Numbered from the stretch's first letter, positions 26,006-36,024 are shown. The stretch is 64,000 nucleotides of DNA from Chlorogloea sp. CCALA 695 (GCF_003003885.1 NZ_PVWN01000002.1:124001-188000), one strand, 5' to 3'. Program-made: numbers and translations. Notes: generated by a model not told the origin, from the sequence alone.

Positions 26006-27139
26006 ATGTACGATTGCATTATTGTCGGGGCAGGCCCCGCAGGTGGCACGGCTGCTTATCATTTAGCTAAAAAAGGGCATTCCGTTTTAGTGTTAGAAAA
26101 AGAATCGCTGCCACGTTATAAGCCTTGTGGCGGTGGCGTATCGCCTGCGATCGCCAAGTGGTTTGATTTTGACTTTTCTCCAGCAATTTCTGTTAAAGTC
26201 AATACCATTCGTTACACCTGGAAAATGGACGATCCGGTACAAGCAGAATTAAATACACCAGAACCGATGTGGATGGTCAGGCGTGATGTTTTCGATCATT
26301 TTTTGATTCAGCAAGCCCAGAAACAAGGCGCAGAATTAAAAGATAGTACCGAAGTTAAAAGCATTGAGTTTAAAAACGACTCTTGGCAAGTTAATACTAG
26401 CAATGGTTCCTTTAACGGACGGTTTTTGATTGCAGCCGATGGTGCTAAAGGGCCAATGGCGAAGCTACTAGGTTTTAAAGAGCGTCAGCGCCGTTTGGGA
26501 GCAGCTTTAGAGGCAGAGGCGATCGCCAAGGTCGAAAACAGTAATATTGCTCATTTCGAGTTTGGGATGGTCAAAAATGGCTATATTTGGAACTTCCCTA
26601 AAGCTGACGGTTATTCGATTGGGATTGGGACTTTTCGAGGGGGTGAAGGGCAAGACTTTAAGAAGATTTTAGGCGAATACAGCACCTTGTTTGGCATTGA
26701 TATGAAAACTACCAAACAATACGGGCATCCCCTCTGTTTGTGGGATGGCAATCAACGATTGCATACTCAAAATGCCGTTTTAGCCGGGGAAGCCGCTTGT
26801 ATTGTCGATCCAATGACCGCCGAGGGGATTCGCCCCTCAATTTTTAGCGGTTTAAAAGCCGCAGAATCAATTGATCGCGCCATTGGTGGCGATTTGAATG
26901 CTTTGGAGAAGTACACCCAAGTTATTACCGAAGAATGGGGATCGGAAATGATCTGGGCGCAGCGTTTGGCGGCGGTATTTTACCGAGTTCCCGGAATTGG
27001 CTACAGAGTCGGAGTTAAGCGCCCCTCTGCTACTCAGCGCATGGGTAAAATCCTTTGTGGCGAAATGGGTTACAGCGAGGTGGCGGGACGTGCGCTCAAG
27101 CGTCTTAGTGGTAGTTTAATTCCTGGTATGGGTGGGTAA
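26006..27139 (+). CDS. Geranylgeranyl reductase-family FAD-dependent oxidoreductase
   Basis: A 377-residue flavoprotein. The dinucleotide motif GAGPAGGTAAYHLAKKG is at residues 8-24, followed by LEKESLPRYKPCGGGVSP and, further on, ADGAKGPMAKLLGF and GEAACIVDPMTAEGIRPS. It belongs to the geranylgeranyl reductase family but differs from ChlP, which is longer and begins differently, so I do not call it chlP. A role in saturating prenyl chains of lipids or quinones is plausible. It ends in a good terminator and is divergent from fni. Confidence 0.85.
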   Translation: MYDCIIVGAGPAGGTAAYHLAKKGHSVLVLEKESLPRYKPCGGGVSPAIAKWFDFDFSPAISVKVNTIRYTWKMDDPVQAELNTPEPMWMVRRDVFDHFLIQQAQKQGAELKDSTEVKSIEFKNDSWQVNTSNGSFNGRFLIAADGAKGPMAKLLGFKERQRRLGAALEAEAIAKVENSNIAHFEFGMVKNGYIWNFPKADGYSIGIGTFRGGEGQDFKKILGEYSTLFGIDMKTTKQYGHPLCLWDGNQRLHTQNAVLAGEAACIVDPMTAEGIRPSIFSGLKAAESIDRAIGGDLNALEKYTQVITEEWGSEMIWAQRLAAVFYRVPGIGYRVGVKRPSATQRMGKILCGEMGYSEVAGRALKRLSGSLIPGMGG

Positions 27140-27201
27140 GAGTAGGAAATAACTTTGAGATTGGAGGATGTTTTAAAGACAGCCCCCAAGAACACGTCAA
27201 C

Positions 27202-27232
27202 AAAGCGGTCAGGCTCAGCTACACCGCTTTTT
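27202..27232 (+). terminator. Terminator of the geranylgeranyl-reductase-like gene
   Basis: An 8-bp stem (AAAGCGGT / ACCGCTTT) with a 13-nt loop and five T residues, 62 bp after the stop codon. Confidence 0.7.
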
Positions 27233-27319
27233 GACTCCCCTTAAAAAAGGGGGGAAAATATCTATTAGATTCCTTTAAAGTCCTTGCATGAAATCTCTCG
27301 GTTTATTCGTGCAGGAGGT

Positions 27320-28099
27320 TTATTGTTGTTGATATGCCCAATAGACAGCCTCTAAAAATACATCAGGTTCAACGGGTGTAGGAAGCTTATCTAAGCCGAT
27401 AATTGCTTTAGTCTGCTTGGCAAGTTGCAAACTTACCTCATTTTTTGCTTTTGGGGTCATTTTCTCCCGTCGTTGGAGATAGTCGCGGATAGTTGCAAAT
27501 TCATCGGGTAATAACTGACTAAAATTAGCTGAACTTTGTTGTAGTTGAGCAGCTATTTCCTGCGCCTTGCTAGATACGGGAAAACTTGCAGAGGTGGTTG
27601 ATGCTTCAGTTTGAATCACAATAGTTCCCCCTAACAAATCTCCTAATCGCTTTTCTTTTTTTGTAAGCATAATTAGCAATGCACCAATAAAAAAGGTGTC
27701 ATCAACACTTCTAATTAAAGCTCGCAAAGTTGCTTGTTGCAGCCCGATTAATCTGCCATCATCTTGAATAACACGAATTTTAGCTAACCTTTTTCCCGGC
27801 GTTTGTCCTTGCCACAAAGTCTCAAAAAAGACAAAATAGCTGGTATAAATTGCAAAGGCAGTTATAAAGGCGATCGCACCTAACCATAATTCTATATTTC
27901 GAGTACCGAAAGTTCTCCCCCAACCCTCTATTAATACGCTAGAAATTGCCCAGATAATCGCTAAAAAGCCGACTAAAATCGCCCCCAAAATATTATAATC
28001 AATTACCAATGCCCAAGCCCGGCTACCAATGCCTGCTAGAGTAAATTCTAGTTCTATACTTTCGGGTGTTTGGTGAGTGACACGATTAAAAATGTGCAT
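27320..28099 (-). CDS. RDD-family membrane protein
   Basis: A 259-residue protein. The RDD domain spans about residues 15-170 with three hydrophobic segments: GSRAWALVIDYNILGAILVG at the start (the Arg-Asp positions) and LWQGQTPGKRLAKIRVIQDDG in the loop. The C-terminal 90 residues are soluble and helical. RDD proteins are thought to be transporters or channel-like, some as Na+/H+ antiporters. Here it is the last gene of a minus-strand set with two paralogous membrane genes, opposite a SpoIIM-family gene; RDD and SpoIIM proteins are often encoded together. Confidence 0.88.
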   Translation of the reverse strand: MHIFNRVTHQTPESIELEFTLAGIGSRAWALVIDYNILGAILVGFLAIIWAISSVLIEGWGRTFGTRNIELWLGAIAFITAFAIYTSYFVFFETLWQGQTPGKRLAKIRVIQDDGRLIGLQQATLRALIRSVDDTFFIGALLIMLTKKEKRLGDLLGGTIVIQTEASTTSASFPVSSKAQEIAAQLQQSSANFSQLLPDEFATIRDYLQRREKMTPKAKNEVSLQLAKQTKAIIGLDKLPTPVEPDVFLEAVYWAYQQQ

Positions 28100-28105
28100 A
28101 ATAAG

Positions 28106-29035
28106 TTAAATATTGCGATCGCGTAATTTTAATCCTAAGCCTTCTTTGCGAGTCCGCAAGTCATAGTAAACCACTGCTTTAACTGCTTGCCAAAAAGGTA
28201 ATTGTATAGCGCCAACTACAATACTCAAGCAAAGACTTAAAATCCAAAGCAGCAAATTAAAAATTTGTTTCTGCCCATTTGACTCGTTAAGCAAAACTTG
28301 AAACATTTTACGGATAATTTCCTCTAAAATAACTAAAGCAACCAAAGGATAGGCAGTTAAAAAGTTACCAAAAGAGGATTTATATATTAAATAGCAAGCA
28401 CTCTCTAATAAAGCTAATAAAGGTAAAGTAATTAGAAAAGTTACAATATAAATTAATAGAATGTGACTTTCAAAACCTTTAGTTAACTTCCAGCTACGGC
28501 GGATAGTTAAAGTCGCATTGATATTATCTTCAATTGCTAAGGGTAATTCCAATACAAAAAAGCGTAGCAGAAGCAACATTAATCCAATGATGCTAATTGT
28601 AAGAATAATCGCACCAATAACTGTACTCGTGGTAGTATTTTGTTGTAAGGTTGAAACCAATTCCCTAAATACTAAAGCTACGCTCACAAATATAACAACA
28701 AATACAATAATCAATGCGATCAGCAAAATAATCCATACACTTAAACTAATAAGACCTAAAAGTAATCCTGCAAGTAAAAACTGCCACATTTTAGAATTGA
28801 CGTACCTTGTCCCACCATTAATTGTTTCTGGTTGATTTGTTAATTCACCGTAAACTAAGCGAGAAATTAACGCCGAAATTGCGAGGAATTTTGCCCAACC
28901 ATAAACCGGAACTAACAACCAAAAGTAGGCTTTAAGCGCTAATACAAAGTAAGGCTGAAAACGATTTTTATAGAGTTGAAAGCCAGTCGTAACTATGTTA
29001 CCAACACTTAAAGGCTGCGATGAACTTTGAGCCAT
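28106..29035 (-). CDS. Multi-pass membrane protein, paralog A of a tandem pair
   Basis: A 309-residue membrane protein with about six hydrophobic segments. Its first 75 residues (from MAQSSSQPLSVGNIVTT) and last 30 residues (AVKAVVYYDLRTRKEGLGL) are nearly identical to those of the next gene upstream, while the middle is diverged. The pattern is like the glycerophosphoryl-diester-phosphodiesterase membrane-domain and DUF975-type families. The function is unknown. It lies 6 bp before the RDD gene and 13 bp after its paralog, so an operon is likely. Confidence 0.7.
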   Translation of the reverse strand: MAQSSSQPLSVGNIVTTGFQLYKNRFQPYFVLALKAYFWLLVPVYGWAKFLAISALISRLVYGELTNQPETINGGTRYVNSKMWQFLLAGLLLGLISLSVWIILLIALIIVFVVIFVSVALVFRELVSTLQQNTTTSTVIGAIILTISIIGLMLLLLRFFVLELPLAIEDNINATLTIRRSWKLTKGFESHILLIYIVTFLITLPLLALLESACYLIYKSSFGNFLTAYPLVALVILEEIIRKMFQVLLNESNGQKQIFNLLLWILSLCLSIVVGAIQLPFWQAVKAVVYYDLRTRKEGLGLKLRDRNI

Positions 29036-29048
29036 AATAATTATCTGA

Positions 29049-29876
29049 TTAAATATTGCGATCGCGTAGATTCAATCCCAATCCTTCTTTACGAGTCCGC
29101 AAATCGTAGTAAACCACGGCTTTGACTGCTTGGGTAAAAGGTAACTGTATAGCACCCAACACAAAATTTAAGCCCAAATAAATAACAACTAGGGGTAGGC
29201 TTAAGATAGATTGTTGTTCGATTAAGACTGCCAAGGAAGATTGAAGTGTTGCGCTAACAATTTGTCCTAAAACTAATAAAGGAAGGGTAATTAAAACCGC
29301 GACAAAAGAAATTAACAGAATCCGCCCCACAAAGCCCTTAGTTAACTCCCAACTACGACTAATAGTTGAAGTTGAATCAGTATTATCTTCAATGGCTAAA
29401 GGTAACTCATATATATAAAAGCGGACTAAAATCAACAAAAATCCTACAATAAAAGCAATAAAAGCGACTCCAGCCACAATAAAAGCGATCGCTATAAGCG
29501 CACTATTACCTAGTTGAGAGCCAACTAATCCGCCAAACACTACCGCAATACCAATAGCGATCACCAAAGCAATGTACGCACCTAAAGCAATTAATCCGAG
29601 GAGTATGGCTGCAACTAAAAACTGCCACATTTTAGAATTGACAAAGTATGTCCCATCCTTGATAGTTTCTGGTTGATTAACTAATTCCCCGTAAGCCAAA
29701 CGAGAAATCAGCGCCGAAATTGCAAAAAACTTCGCCCAACCATAAACCGGAACTAGCAACCAAAAGTAGGCTTTAAGCGCCAACAAAAAGTAAGGCTTAA
29801 AACGATTTTTATAGAGTTGAAAAGCGGTAGTAACAATATTACCAACACTTAGAGGCTGCGCTGAACTTTGAGCCAT
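29049..29876 (-). CDS. Multi-pass membrane protein, paralog B of a tandem pair
   Basis: A 275-residue membrane protein, first gene of the paralog B, paralog A, RDD set. It starts MAQSSAQPLSVGNIVTT and ends in AVKAVVYYDLRTRKEGLGL. Its central membrane region (residues 85-230) is Gly/Ala/Val-rich and differs from paralog A by substitutions and a 34-residue shorter length. The terminal regions conserved between the two probably carry the shared function, for instance membrane insertion or partner contact. It is divergent from the SpoIIM-family gene. Confidence 0.7.
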   Translation of the reverse strand: MAQSSAQPLSVGNIVTTAFQLYKNRFKPYFLLALKAYFWLLVPVYGWAKFFAISALISRLAYGELVNQPETIKDGTYFVNSKMWQFLVAAILLGLIALGAYIALVIAIGIAVVFGGLVGSQLGNSALIAIAFIVAGVAFIAFIVGFLLILVRFYIYELPLAIEDNTDSTSTISRSWELTKGFVGRILLISFVAVLITLPLLVLGQIVSATLQSSLAVLIEQQSILSLPLVVIYLGLNFVLGAIQLPFTQAVKAVVYYDLRTRKEGLGLNLRDRNI

Positions 29877-29959
29877 AATAATTCTCCAGGGATTTTACAT
29901 ATCTATCTAGGGGAATAGCGCTATCTTAAGTTAGCAAAGTCTTATTGCCCACAAAGTTA

Positions 29960-30922
29960 ATGAACATTCAACGTTGGATTGCCAGACGAGAAACAGACTG
30001 GAAGCGTCTAGATGCGTTACTAGGGCAGGTAGAGAAAAAAGGGATTAAATCGTTAAAAGCTGAGGAAATAGCAACCCTAGCAAGCTTGTATCGCTCGGTA
30101 GCCGCAGATTTTGCCCGCGCTCGTACCCAACAAGCAGGTAATTTAATTACTCAAAATTTACAATCATTAACAACTCGCGGCTATAACCAAATTTATCAAG
30201 GTTCAAGGCGACAAGAATGGCAAGCGGTAAAAGAGTTTTATCGCACAGGTTTACCACTGTTAATCCAGCAGACATCAGGATATATTGCCCTGGCGACGGG
30301 GATATTTTTATTCGGGGCAGCGATCGCCTGGTGGTATGCTTGGCAAGATCCGGCATTTTTGCCCTTAATAGTGCCGCAAGAATTAATTACAAAAGTTAGA
30401 GACAAGCATGAGCTATGGATGGGTTCAATTGTTGGGATTGAGCCATTAGCTTCTAGCGGTATTACAGTCAACAACATCTCTGTATCTTTTGCAGCAATAA
30501 CTGGAGGTATGACCGCCGGATTATATACAGCTTATATCATGGGCTATAACGGGTTAAGTATTGGGGCGATCGCTACTTTAGTCGGGCAAAATAATTTAGC
30601 TTATCCATTTTGGGCTTTTGTTTTCCCTCACGGTGCGCTGGAATTACCAGCTATATTTTTTGCTGGCGGTGCGGGGTTATTAATCGCCAGAGCAATTTTG
30701 TTTCCTGGTAAGTATCGCCGCCTAGATGCTTTGCGATTTTATGGTTCTAAGGCAGTACAGTTAATATTTGCTATAGTACCAATGTTGGTAATTGCTGGGA
30801 CTATTGAGGGCTTTTTCTCACCCAATCCCAATGTTAACGACGCAATTAAATATTTAGTCGGGATTATCCTATTTACGCTCTTAGTCTTGTATTGCAGCAA
30901 AAAAAGTAAATTTACATCTTAA
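29960..30922 (+). CDS. Stage II sporulation protein M (SpoIIM) family membrane protein
   Basis: A 320-residue protein from ATG 29960 (a TTG five codons upstream is in frame). A helical cytoplasmic N-terminus (about 1-95, with WIARRETDWKRLDALL) precedes five or so membrane segments. The signature of the family is FPHGALELPAIFFAGGAGLLI (about 217-237). SpoIIM in Bacillus works in the engulfment complex with SpoIID and SpoIIP, but in non-sporulating bacteria the role is unknown. It is divergent from the RDD gene set. A SpoIID-like gene occurs separately at 8010. Confidence 0.9.
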   Translation: MNIQRWIARRETDWKRLDALLGQVEKKGIKSLKAEEIATLASLYRSVAADFARARTQQAGNLITQNLQSLTTRGYNQIYQGSRRQEWQAVKEFYRTGLPLLIQQTSGYIALATGIFLFGAAIAWWYAWQDPAFLPLIVPQELITKVRDKHELWMGSIVGIEPLASSGITVNNISVSFAAITGGMTAGLYTAYIMGYNGLSIGAIATLVGQNNLAYPFWAFVFPHGALELPAIFFAGGAGLLIARAILFPGKYRRLDALRFYGSKAVQLIFAIVPMLVIAGTIEGFFSPNPNVNDAIKYLVGIILFTLLVLYCSKKSKFTS

Positions 30923-30925
30923 AAA

Positions 30926-32296
30926 TTATTTCCCAATGCAAAAACGGCTGAAAATTCGGTCAAGCACTGATTCTGTAACTTCTTCGCCAGTAATTTCCCC
31001 CAAGGCTTGAATTGCTCCCCTCAAGTCAATTGTCCAAAAATCTAACGGTAAGGTAGCATTTACTGCTTCAATTACTTGTTCTAACGAGATTTTGGCTTTT
31101 GTCAACGCCGCCGCTTGTCTTTGATTAATGGCTAAATTCATGTCAGCAGACTTGACAATTCCCGTTTGTGCGGTGGTCAAAATTGCTTGCTCTAACGCCT
31201 CAATACCTCTATTTTGTGCCGCCGCCGTCACAACGATACGTGTAATATGATCGGGTAGTTGGGGTTTGGTTTCTACTAAGTCAATCTTATTAATGACTAC
31301 AATTACCGGACGATGTTGTACAGAAATATAGATGTCTGCGTCCGCTTCTGTCCAACCTGCGTCAGCATCAATTGTCAGCAATACTAAATCTGCACCTTGA
31401 GCGCTGGTAAGACTTCTTTCTACACCGATTTTTTCTACTTTATCGTTTGTTTCTCGGATTCCCGCCGTATCTAACACTTGTACCGGAATACCGCCGACAA
31501 CTAGCTGAGATTCTACTACATCACGGGTTGTACCGGGTAAATCTGTGACGATCGCGCGATCGCATTTACTCCACGCATTTAGTAAGCTAGATTTACCAAC
31601 GTTTGGTCTACCAACTATAGCTACCTTCAATCCACTGCGTAATAGTTCGCCTCGGTCAGCCGTTGCTAGTATTTCACTTACTTCCGCTAATAATTGCCTG
31701 ATTTTGGCTGTAATATCCTCGATATCAAGCGGTATTAAATCTTCTTCAAAATCAATCCGGGCTTCAATTTCTGCTAGTATATCCAAGCAAGTAGCTCGTA
31801 ATTGAACAATAGGCGATCGCAAGAACCCTTGTAACCCCATTAAAGCCGCCTGTGCTGCTTGGGGAGATTTTGCCCCTACTAAATCGTTAATACTTTCTGC
31901 TTGAGATAAGTCTAAGCGCCCGTTTAAAAATGCTCTTAAAGTAAATTCTCCCGGTTGCGCCAACCTTGCACCAGCTTCTAAACATAGTTGCAAGACTTGC
32001 TGTACCGCCATAATTCCCCCGTGACAATGAAGTTCTATTACATCCTCGCGGGTGTAGGAGCGGGGAGAAAGCATAATTAATAGCAAAGCTTCATCAATTA
32101 GTTTTTGCGTCTGAGGATGGCGAATGTAGCCATAAAGAATGCGGTGAGACTCCCATACTTGCGAACCTGGGGAGTGAAAAATCTGTTGAGCAATTTTTAG
32201 CGCCGTAGTCCCTGATAAGCGCACAATTCCTACACTACCTTGAGTCGGAACAATCGCCGTTGCGATCGCAGCTATAGTTTCATTGGTTGCTAACAT
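30926..32296 (-). CDS. mnmE: tRNA modification GTPase MnmE
   Basis: A 456-residue protein with the N-terminal tetrahydrofolate-binding domain (ending near residue 120), a helical domain and an inserted G domain. P-loop [12 protein letters not shown] is near residue 230, followed by DLPGTTRD and DTAG. It ends in the canonical C-I-G-K, whose Cys is essential for modification. With MnmG it makes the cmnm5-U34 wobble modification. Its stop lies 3 bp past the stop of the convergent SpoIIM gene. Confidence 0.96.
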   Translation of the reverse strand: MLATNETIAAIATAIVPTQGSVGIVRLSGTTALKIAQQIFHSPGSQVWESHRILYGYIRHPQTQKLIDEALLLIMLSPRSYTREDVIELHCHGGIMAVQQVLQLCLEAGARLAQPGEFTLRAFLNGRLDLSQAESINDLVGAKSPQAAQAALMGLQGFLRSPIVQLRATCLDILAEIEARIDFEEDLIPLDIEDITAKIRQLLAEVSEILATADRGELLRSGLKVAIVGRPNVGKSSLLNAWSKCDRAIVTDLPGTTRDVVESQLVVGGIPVQVLDTAGIRETNDKVEKIGVERSLTSAQGADLVLLTIDADAGWTEADADIYISVQHRPVIVVINKIDLVETKPQLPDHITRIVVTAAAQNRGIEALEQAILTTAQTGIVKSADMNLAINQRQAAALTKAKISLEQVIEAVNATLPLDFWTIDLRGAIQALGEITGEEVTESVLDRIFSRFCIGK

Positions 32297-32344
32297 TCAC
32301 AATCTCTAGGCGTATCGCTACTTATACTAGCTATAACATAGTAG

Positions 32345-32379
32345 AAATGCGAAGCGCTGCGAGCTTGTGGCTCTATCGC
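32345..32379 (-). repeat. Dispersed 35-bp repeat, copy 1
   Basis: Read on the minus strand this is GCGATAGAGCCACAAGCTCG followed by a short tail ending in TTCGCATTT. It is nearly identical (two mismatches) to 50799-50836 on the plus strand. It lies just upstream of a small cysteine-rich ORF. Confidence 0.7.
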
Positions 32380-32438
32380 GCTAGTCGAAGTTTTATAATC
32401 AGAAACAGTTACCAATACAACAATTTTCGTACTTTTAT

Positions 32439-32639
32439 ATGCCAGAAACTACGATTGACTGTGCCACTGCCTGCATTAATGGCTGTGTTTTGGGCGACAA
32501 ATGCCCCAACTTAGAGTATAAGCAAGAGTCAGCGAAATTTATCCAGGAAACTTCTTTAGATCGGATGCTAGAAATTGCGGAAGAAAGGCTAAAAAAAAGA
32601 ATGAATGAACCGCCAAAGTGGGTTTATCCTGAAGAATAG
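32439..32639 (+). CDS. Conserved small cysteine-rich protein
   Basis: A 66-residue protein with four cysteines in the first 25 residues (C-x3-C-x3-C-x6-C, starting MPETTIDCATACINGCVLG), followed by a helical charged region and a PPKWVYPEE end. This arrangement suggests a zinc- or iron-sulfur-binding site. I have seen similar short proteins in cyanobacteria but know no function. The gene ends in the strong hairpin at 32643. Confidence 0.6.
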   Translation: MPETTIDCATACINGCVLGDKCPNLEYKQESAKFIQETSLDRMLEIAEERLKKRMNEPPKWVYPEE

Positions 32640-32642
32640 TTA

Positions 32643-32687
32643 AAAAAGGGCGATCGCATTAAGTAGTAATGCGATCGCCCTTTTTTC
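32643..32687. terminator. Perfect 20-bp hairpin terminator built on HIP1 copies
   Basis: Two 20-base arms (A-run, GGGCGATCGCATTA, and its complement ending in a T-run) flank a 5-nt loop AGTAG. Each arm holds one HIP1 GCGATCGC. It lies between the convergent small cysteine-rich gene and the Uma2 gene and can terminate both transcripts. Confidence 0.9.
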
Positions 32688-33389
32688 TTAAACTGTATCT
32701 GGATCGATACCTAATTCGCGTAATTTGGCGGCTAAAGTTACTACTTTTTGAGTTTGCTGTTGAGCAAGTTGAGTTTGTTGTTGAGCAAGTTCCATAGGTG
32801 TCGCAACTAACAACCCAACGGCTGTAAAAAAGCGTAATTTTTGCTCGTGAATACCTAAATATAGTTCTAACTGCTGACTCCACATCCAGCCTTGAGCATT
32901 TGGTTCTATAGGCTGATACGTGCCGTCAATTAGACAAAATCCGACAAATTCTAAACTGTCTGGATCGAACCAAAAGTATTCGGGAGTGTGGAAAGTATCT
33001 TGATAAATCTGCTTTTTTAAGCCTCGATCTACTTTAGCTGTTGACTCAGACAATAACTCGATAATTATATTGGGATACAAGCCGTTTTCATGCCAAACTA
33101 CCCAACTTTTGCGAGGTTTGCGCTCTGTCCCCAAAACAACAAAAAAATCTGGGCCCCGAAAATCCTCGCTTTTGCGCTGGCGTTGGCTATAGTAAATAGT
33201 TAAATTACCTACAGCATAAAAATCGTTTCGGTCTTGCCAACACAATTCAAGGCACTGTAATAGTAGGATAATTTGCCGCAAATGCAATTCGGTTTCCAAA
33301 GGTGGCTCGTCGCTATAGATTTCTCCTGGAGGAAAGATAACATCTTCGGCGGTACTTTCGATAAGTTCTGAATCTTTGGCAACAGACAT
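32688..33389 (-). CDS. Uma2-family (DUF820) restriction-endonuclease-fold protein
   Basis: A 233-residue protein from ATG 33389. It has a PD-(D/E)XK-like core: GPDFFVVLG with the catalytic Asp near residue 90, and PNIIIELLSEST with Glu near residue 117 followed by RGLKKQIYQDT. The C-terminus has an AQQQTQ repeat (LAQQQTQLAQQQTQ). Uma2 proteins are strongly expanded in cyanobacteria, with unknown substrates. The 39-codon longer frame upstream has no ribosome binding site and was not used. Confidence 0.85.
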   Translation of the reverse strand: MSVAKDSELIESTAEDVIFPPGEIYSDEPPLETELHLRQIILLLQCLELCWQDRNDFYAVGNLTIYYSQRQRKSEDFRGPDFFVVLGTERKPRKSWVVWHENGLYPNIIIELLSESTAKVDRGLKKQIYQDTFHTPEYFWFDPDSLEFVGFCLIDGTYQPIEPNAQGWMWSQQLELYLGIHEQKLRFFTAVGLLVATPMELAQQQTQLAQQQTQKVVTLAAKLRELGIDPDTV

Positions 33390-33530
33390 AACTATTTTAG
33401 GTACAGATTGCTGATTTAAGTTTAGCAAGCATCGCCTTTGTTGGAAGGCAGCGCAAAATCTGCTCTTGAGGGTTTCCCTCCACAGAGTTTCGGAAGAGAA
33501 AGCCACACCCCAAAATTTTCGCCTAATTAA

Positions 33531-34061
33531 TTATCGTAGTGTTCCCGCTTGGCAATCTCGCAGCCAAGTTTTTACAGCTTGAGCAACGGAGCCATTACTG
33601 CTTTCTCTTGGCGGCGTGGGTGGTTGAGAGTTGGGATAAGTCCCCGTCCGCGAAAACATAAACGCCAACCGCCAACCGCCCGTTGTTTGGGTCAAAAATA
33701 GCCAATGATACTGTTGCAATTGAACTAATTTTTTGCTCGTATACTGTCGCTCTAAAGTAGTGATAAACACTTGCTGCGGCTGCTCGGCAACTGGTAACGT
33801 TGGCAAATACTCCCCAGGGCCAAGAGATAAGGGGGCAAATTCTGCTTTTCCAGCTATCAGTACGTAACTATAAATATCTACGCTTCGTTTTAAACGGCGA
33901 GACTTTTGATTGACGCGATTAGTATAGTTGGGTAAGTCTTTGACTAAACCAGTTGTGAGAGTTTCTATATCTTGTTTTTGGCATTCAGATACAGGAACTT
34001 GAGCGATCGCACCACAACCCGTAAGCCATAACAGACAAGCTACAATCCCTAGGAATCTCAT
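33531..34061 (-). CDS. Hypothetical lipoprotein
   Basis: A 176-residue protein with a lipoprotein signal ([18 protein letters not shown], lipidated Cys16). The mature part has conserved-looking segments such as [16 protein letters not shown] and [16 protein letters not shown], and a Pro/Ser linker before a C-terminal helix ([12 protein letters not shown]). This pattern is found in cyanobacterial proteins of unknown function. It overlaps pyrF by 4 bp (ATGA) and is therefore translationally linked to it. Confidence 0.65.
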   Translation of the reverse strand: MRFLGIVACLLWLTGCGAIAQVPVSECQKQDIETLTTGLVKDLPNYTNRVNQKSRRLKRSVDIYSYVLIAGKAEFAPLSLGPGEYLPTLPVAEQPQQVFITTLERQYTSKKLVQLQQYHWLFLTQTTGGWRLAFMFSRTGTYPNSQPPTPPRESSNGSVAQAVKTWLRDCQAGTLR

Positions 34062-34768
34062 GCTGCTGCTATTTCGTCACAAATGCGCTGCCAAGCTACT
34101 CTAGGCTCCACCGCCGCCGTAATTGGACGACCAATGACTAAATAATCTGCCCCTAGTGTGATCGCTTTTGAAGGTGTCATACTCCGCTTTTGATCTCCCA
34201 ATTCTGCCCAAGTTGGACGTACACCCGGACAAACTAGCAAAAAATCTTTACCACAACTATCTTTTAGTTGCTTTACTTCAAGCGGCGAACAAACTGCCCC
34301 TTCTAGCCCCGATTCTTGAGCCATTAAAGCCATATGCAGCGCATATTCTGGTAATTCTAAAGGGATTTTTAGCTCGAAGGCAAGCTGCCGCGATGAGAGG
34401 CTTGTCAGTACAGTAATTGCAATCAATTTAGTTGGTGTAACCCCCGCCTCTATTGCTCCTTGTTGAATTGCCTCATGAGCCAAAGTCAGCGCTTCTCTAC
34501 CACAGGTACTATGGATTGTAAGTAAATCTACACCGTACCGCGCCGCCGCCCGACTTGCTCCAGCAACGGTATTAGGAATATCGTGCAGCTTGAGGTCTAA
34601 AAATACCTTTTTTTGCCGCTCTTTGAGGATTTTTACTACATTAGCGCCAGTGCTGACAAATAACTCTAAACCCACTTTCCAAAAAGTAACTTCTGGCAAC
34701 TTGTCAATTAAAGTAATCGCATCAGCTTCGGTAGCTACGTCTAGAGGGACAATAATTTGAGATGACAT
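34058..34768 (-). CDS. pyrF: Orotidine-5'-phosphate decarboxylase
   Basis: A 236-residue TIM-barrel enzyme for the last step of UMP synthesis. The signature [16 protein letters not shown] carries the catalytic Asp-x-Lys-x-x-Asp set. [10 protein letters not shown] and [10 protein letters not shown] mark the phosphate-binding end. It is 5 bp downstream of tyrS and overlaps the next gene by 4 bp, so tyrS-pyrF-lipoprotein is probably one transcript. Confidence 0.96.
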   Translation of the reverse strand: MSSQIIVPLDVATEADAITLIDKLPEVTFWKVGLELFVSTGANVVKILKERQKKVFLDLKLHDIPNTVAGASRAAARYGVDLLTIHSTCGREALTLAHEAIQQGAIEAGVTPTKLIAITVLTSLSSRQLAFELKIPLELPEYALHMALMAQESGLEGAVCSPLEVKQLKDSCGKDFLLVCPGVRPTWAELGDQKRSMTPSKAITLGADYLVIGRPITAAVEPRVAWQRICDEIAAA

Positions 34769-34773
34769 ACTAT

Positions 34774-36024
34774 TTACGGTACTAGGCGGATAAATTTGGT
34801 TTTGCCAAACTGTAAAACCTTGTCATATAAAGGATTAGGTTCATCAAAACCTAAATCGGCTTGCTCGATTTTTTCTCCATCCAAGCGAATAGCGCCCCCC
34901 TGAATTTGCCGCCGCGCGTCTCCATTACTTTTACATAAACTGCTACCACTTAAAATATTTACGAGCTTGGTCGGAAACTGGATTGAGGAAAGGGAAAACT
35001 CTGGTACAGCAGCCGATTGCGTTGTACTACCACTGACTATTGATAAAGCTGCGCTTTGAGCTTGCAGCGCGGATTCTTTGCCGTGATATTGAGTAACAAT
35101 GTTTAAAGCTAGGAGTTTTTGGCGATCGCGCGCCTGTGCTGGCAATTGTTCTACAGTTAAATCTGTCAACAACTCAAAATATTGCTCTAGTAAGCTATCA
35201 GGGGTTTTTTCGAGCTTTGAGTACATGGTTAACGGATCTTCGGATAAGCCTACATAATTGTGCAGCGACTTAGACATTTTCTGTACGCCATCTGTCCCTA
35301 ACAAAATTGGCATTAATAACCCAAACTGGGGTGTTTTGCCGAAATGTTTTTGCAAGTCTCGCCCCACTGCGATGTTAAATTTTTGGTCTGTACCGCCTAA
35401 TTCTACATCTGCGTCAATAGCAACTGAATCATAACCTTGCATTAATGGGTAAAGAAATTCGTGCAGATAAATCGGATTTTCTTGGGTAAAGCGATCGCTG
35501 AATCCTTCTTTTGCCAACATTTGCCCTACAGTCATCGTTGACAGCAAGTTTAAAATTTCTGATAAATCTAGTTTTGCCAACCACTGCGAGTTGTAACGAA
35601 TTTCCAACCTTCCAGGGGTATCAAAATCTAAAATCGGTCGAACTTGGTCTAGATAATTTTGGGCATTTTGCGCTACCATTTCCTCGGTTAGCTGACGGCG
35701 TACTTCTGATTTGCCTGTCGGATCGCCAATTCTAGCAGTAAAATCACCAATAATCAAAACTGCTATATGTCCCGCATCTTGAAACGCCCGTAGTTTTCGC
35801 ACAGGGATACTATGACCGAGATGTATATCTGCTCCTGTTGGATCGATGCCCAGTTTTATCCGCAAAGGTCGCTTTGTAGTTTCAATCAGTCTTGCTAGAC
35901 TTTCTTGGGGATTATTGCTATCTGGGCGATTGGGGAAAATTTCACTTGTCCCCCGATGCAGCCAATTATTACCTGTGCCAAGTTGGGAAACGGTTTCAAT
36001 GTTAGTTATTTCTAGGTTTTGCAT
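34774..36024 (-). CDS. tyrS: Tyrosyl-tRNA synthetase
   Basis: A 416-residue class I synthetase from ATG 36024; the frame is open to a TTG at 36126 but residues before 36024 show no family similarity. The HIGH-like motif is HLGH in [11 protein letters not shown], the KMSKS motif is present as KMSKS, and the C-terminal S4 RNA-binding domain includes [15 protein letters not shown]. It is of the TyrS type found in many bacteria with the KMSKS sequence intact. First gene of the tyrS-pyrF set. Confidence 0.95.
   Translation of the reverse strand: MQNLEITNIETVSQLGTGNNWLHRGTSEIFPNRPDSNNPQESLARLIETTKRPLRIKLGIDPTGADIHLGHSIPVRKLRAFQDAGHIAVLIIGDFTARIGDPTGKSEVRRQLTEEMVAQNAQNYLDQVRPILDFDTPGRLEIRYNSQWLAKLDLSEILNLLSTMTVGQMLAKEGFSDRFTQENPIYLHEFLYPLMQGYDSVAIDADVELGGTDQKFNIAVGRDLQKHFGKTPQFGLLMPILLGTDGVQKMSKSLHNYVGLSEDPLTMYSKLEKTPDSLLEQYFELLTDLTVEQLPAQARDRQKLLALNIVTQYHGKESALQAQSAALSIVSGSTTQSAAVPEFSLSSIQFPTKLVNILSGSSLCKSNGDARRQIQGGAIRLDGEKIEQADLGFDEPNPLYDKVLQFGKTKFIRLVP

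Noticed and set aside
26006-27139. Calling this gene chlP
   Set aside because: Length and N-terminus differ from ChlP. Only the family call is supported.
27236-27254. CCCCTT / AAGGGG hairpin as terminator for the RDD gene
   Set aside because: It has no proper T-run on the minus strand and is better seen as an A/T-rich accident.
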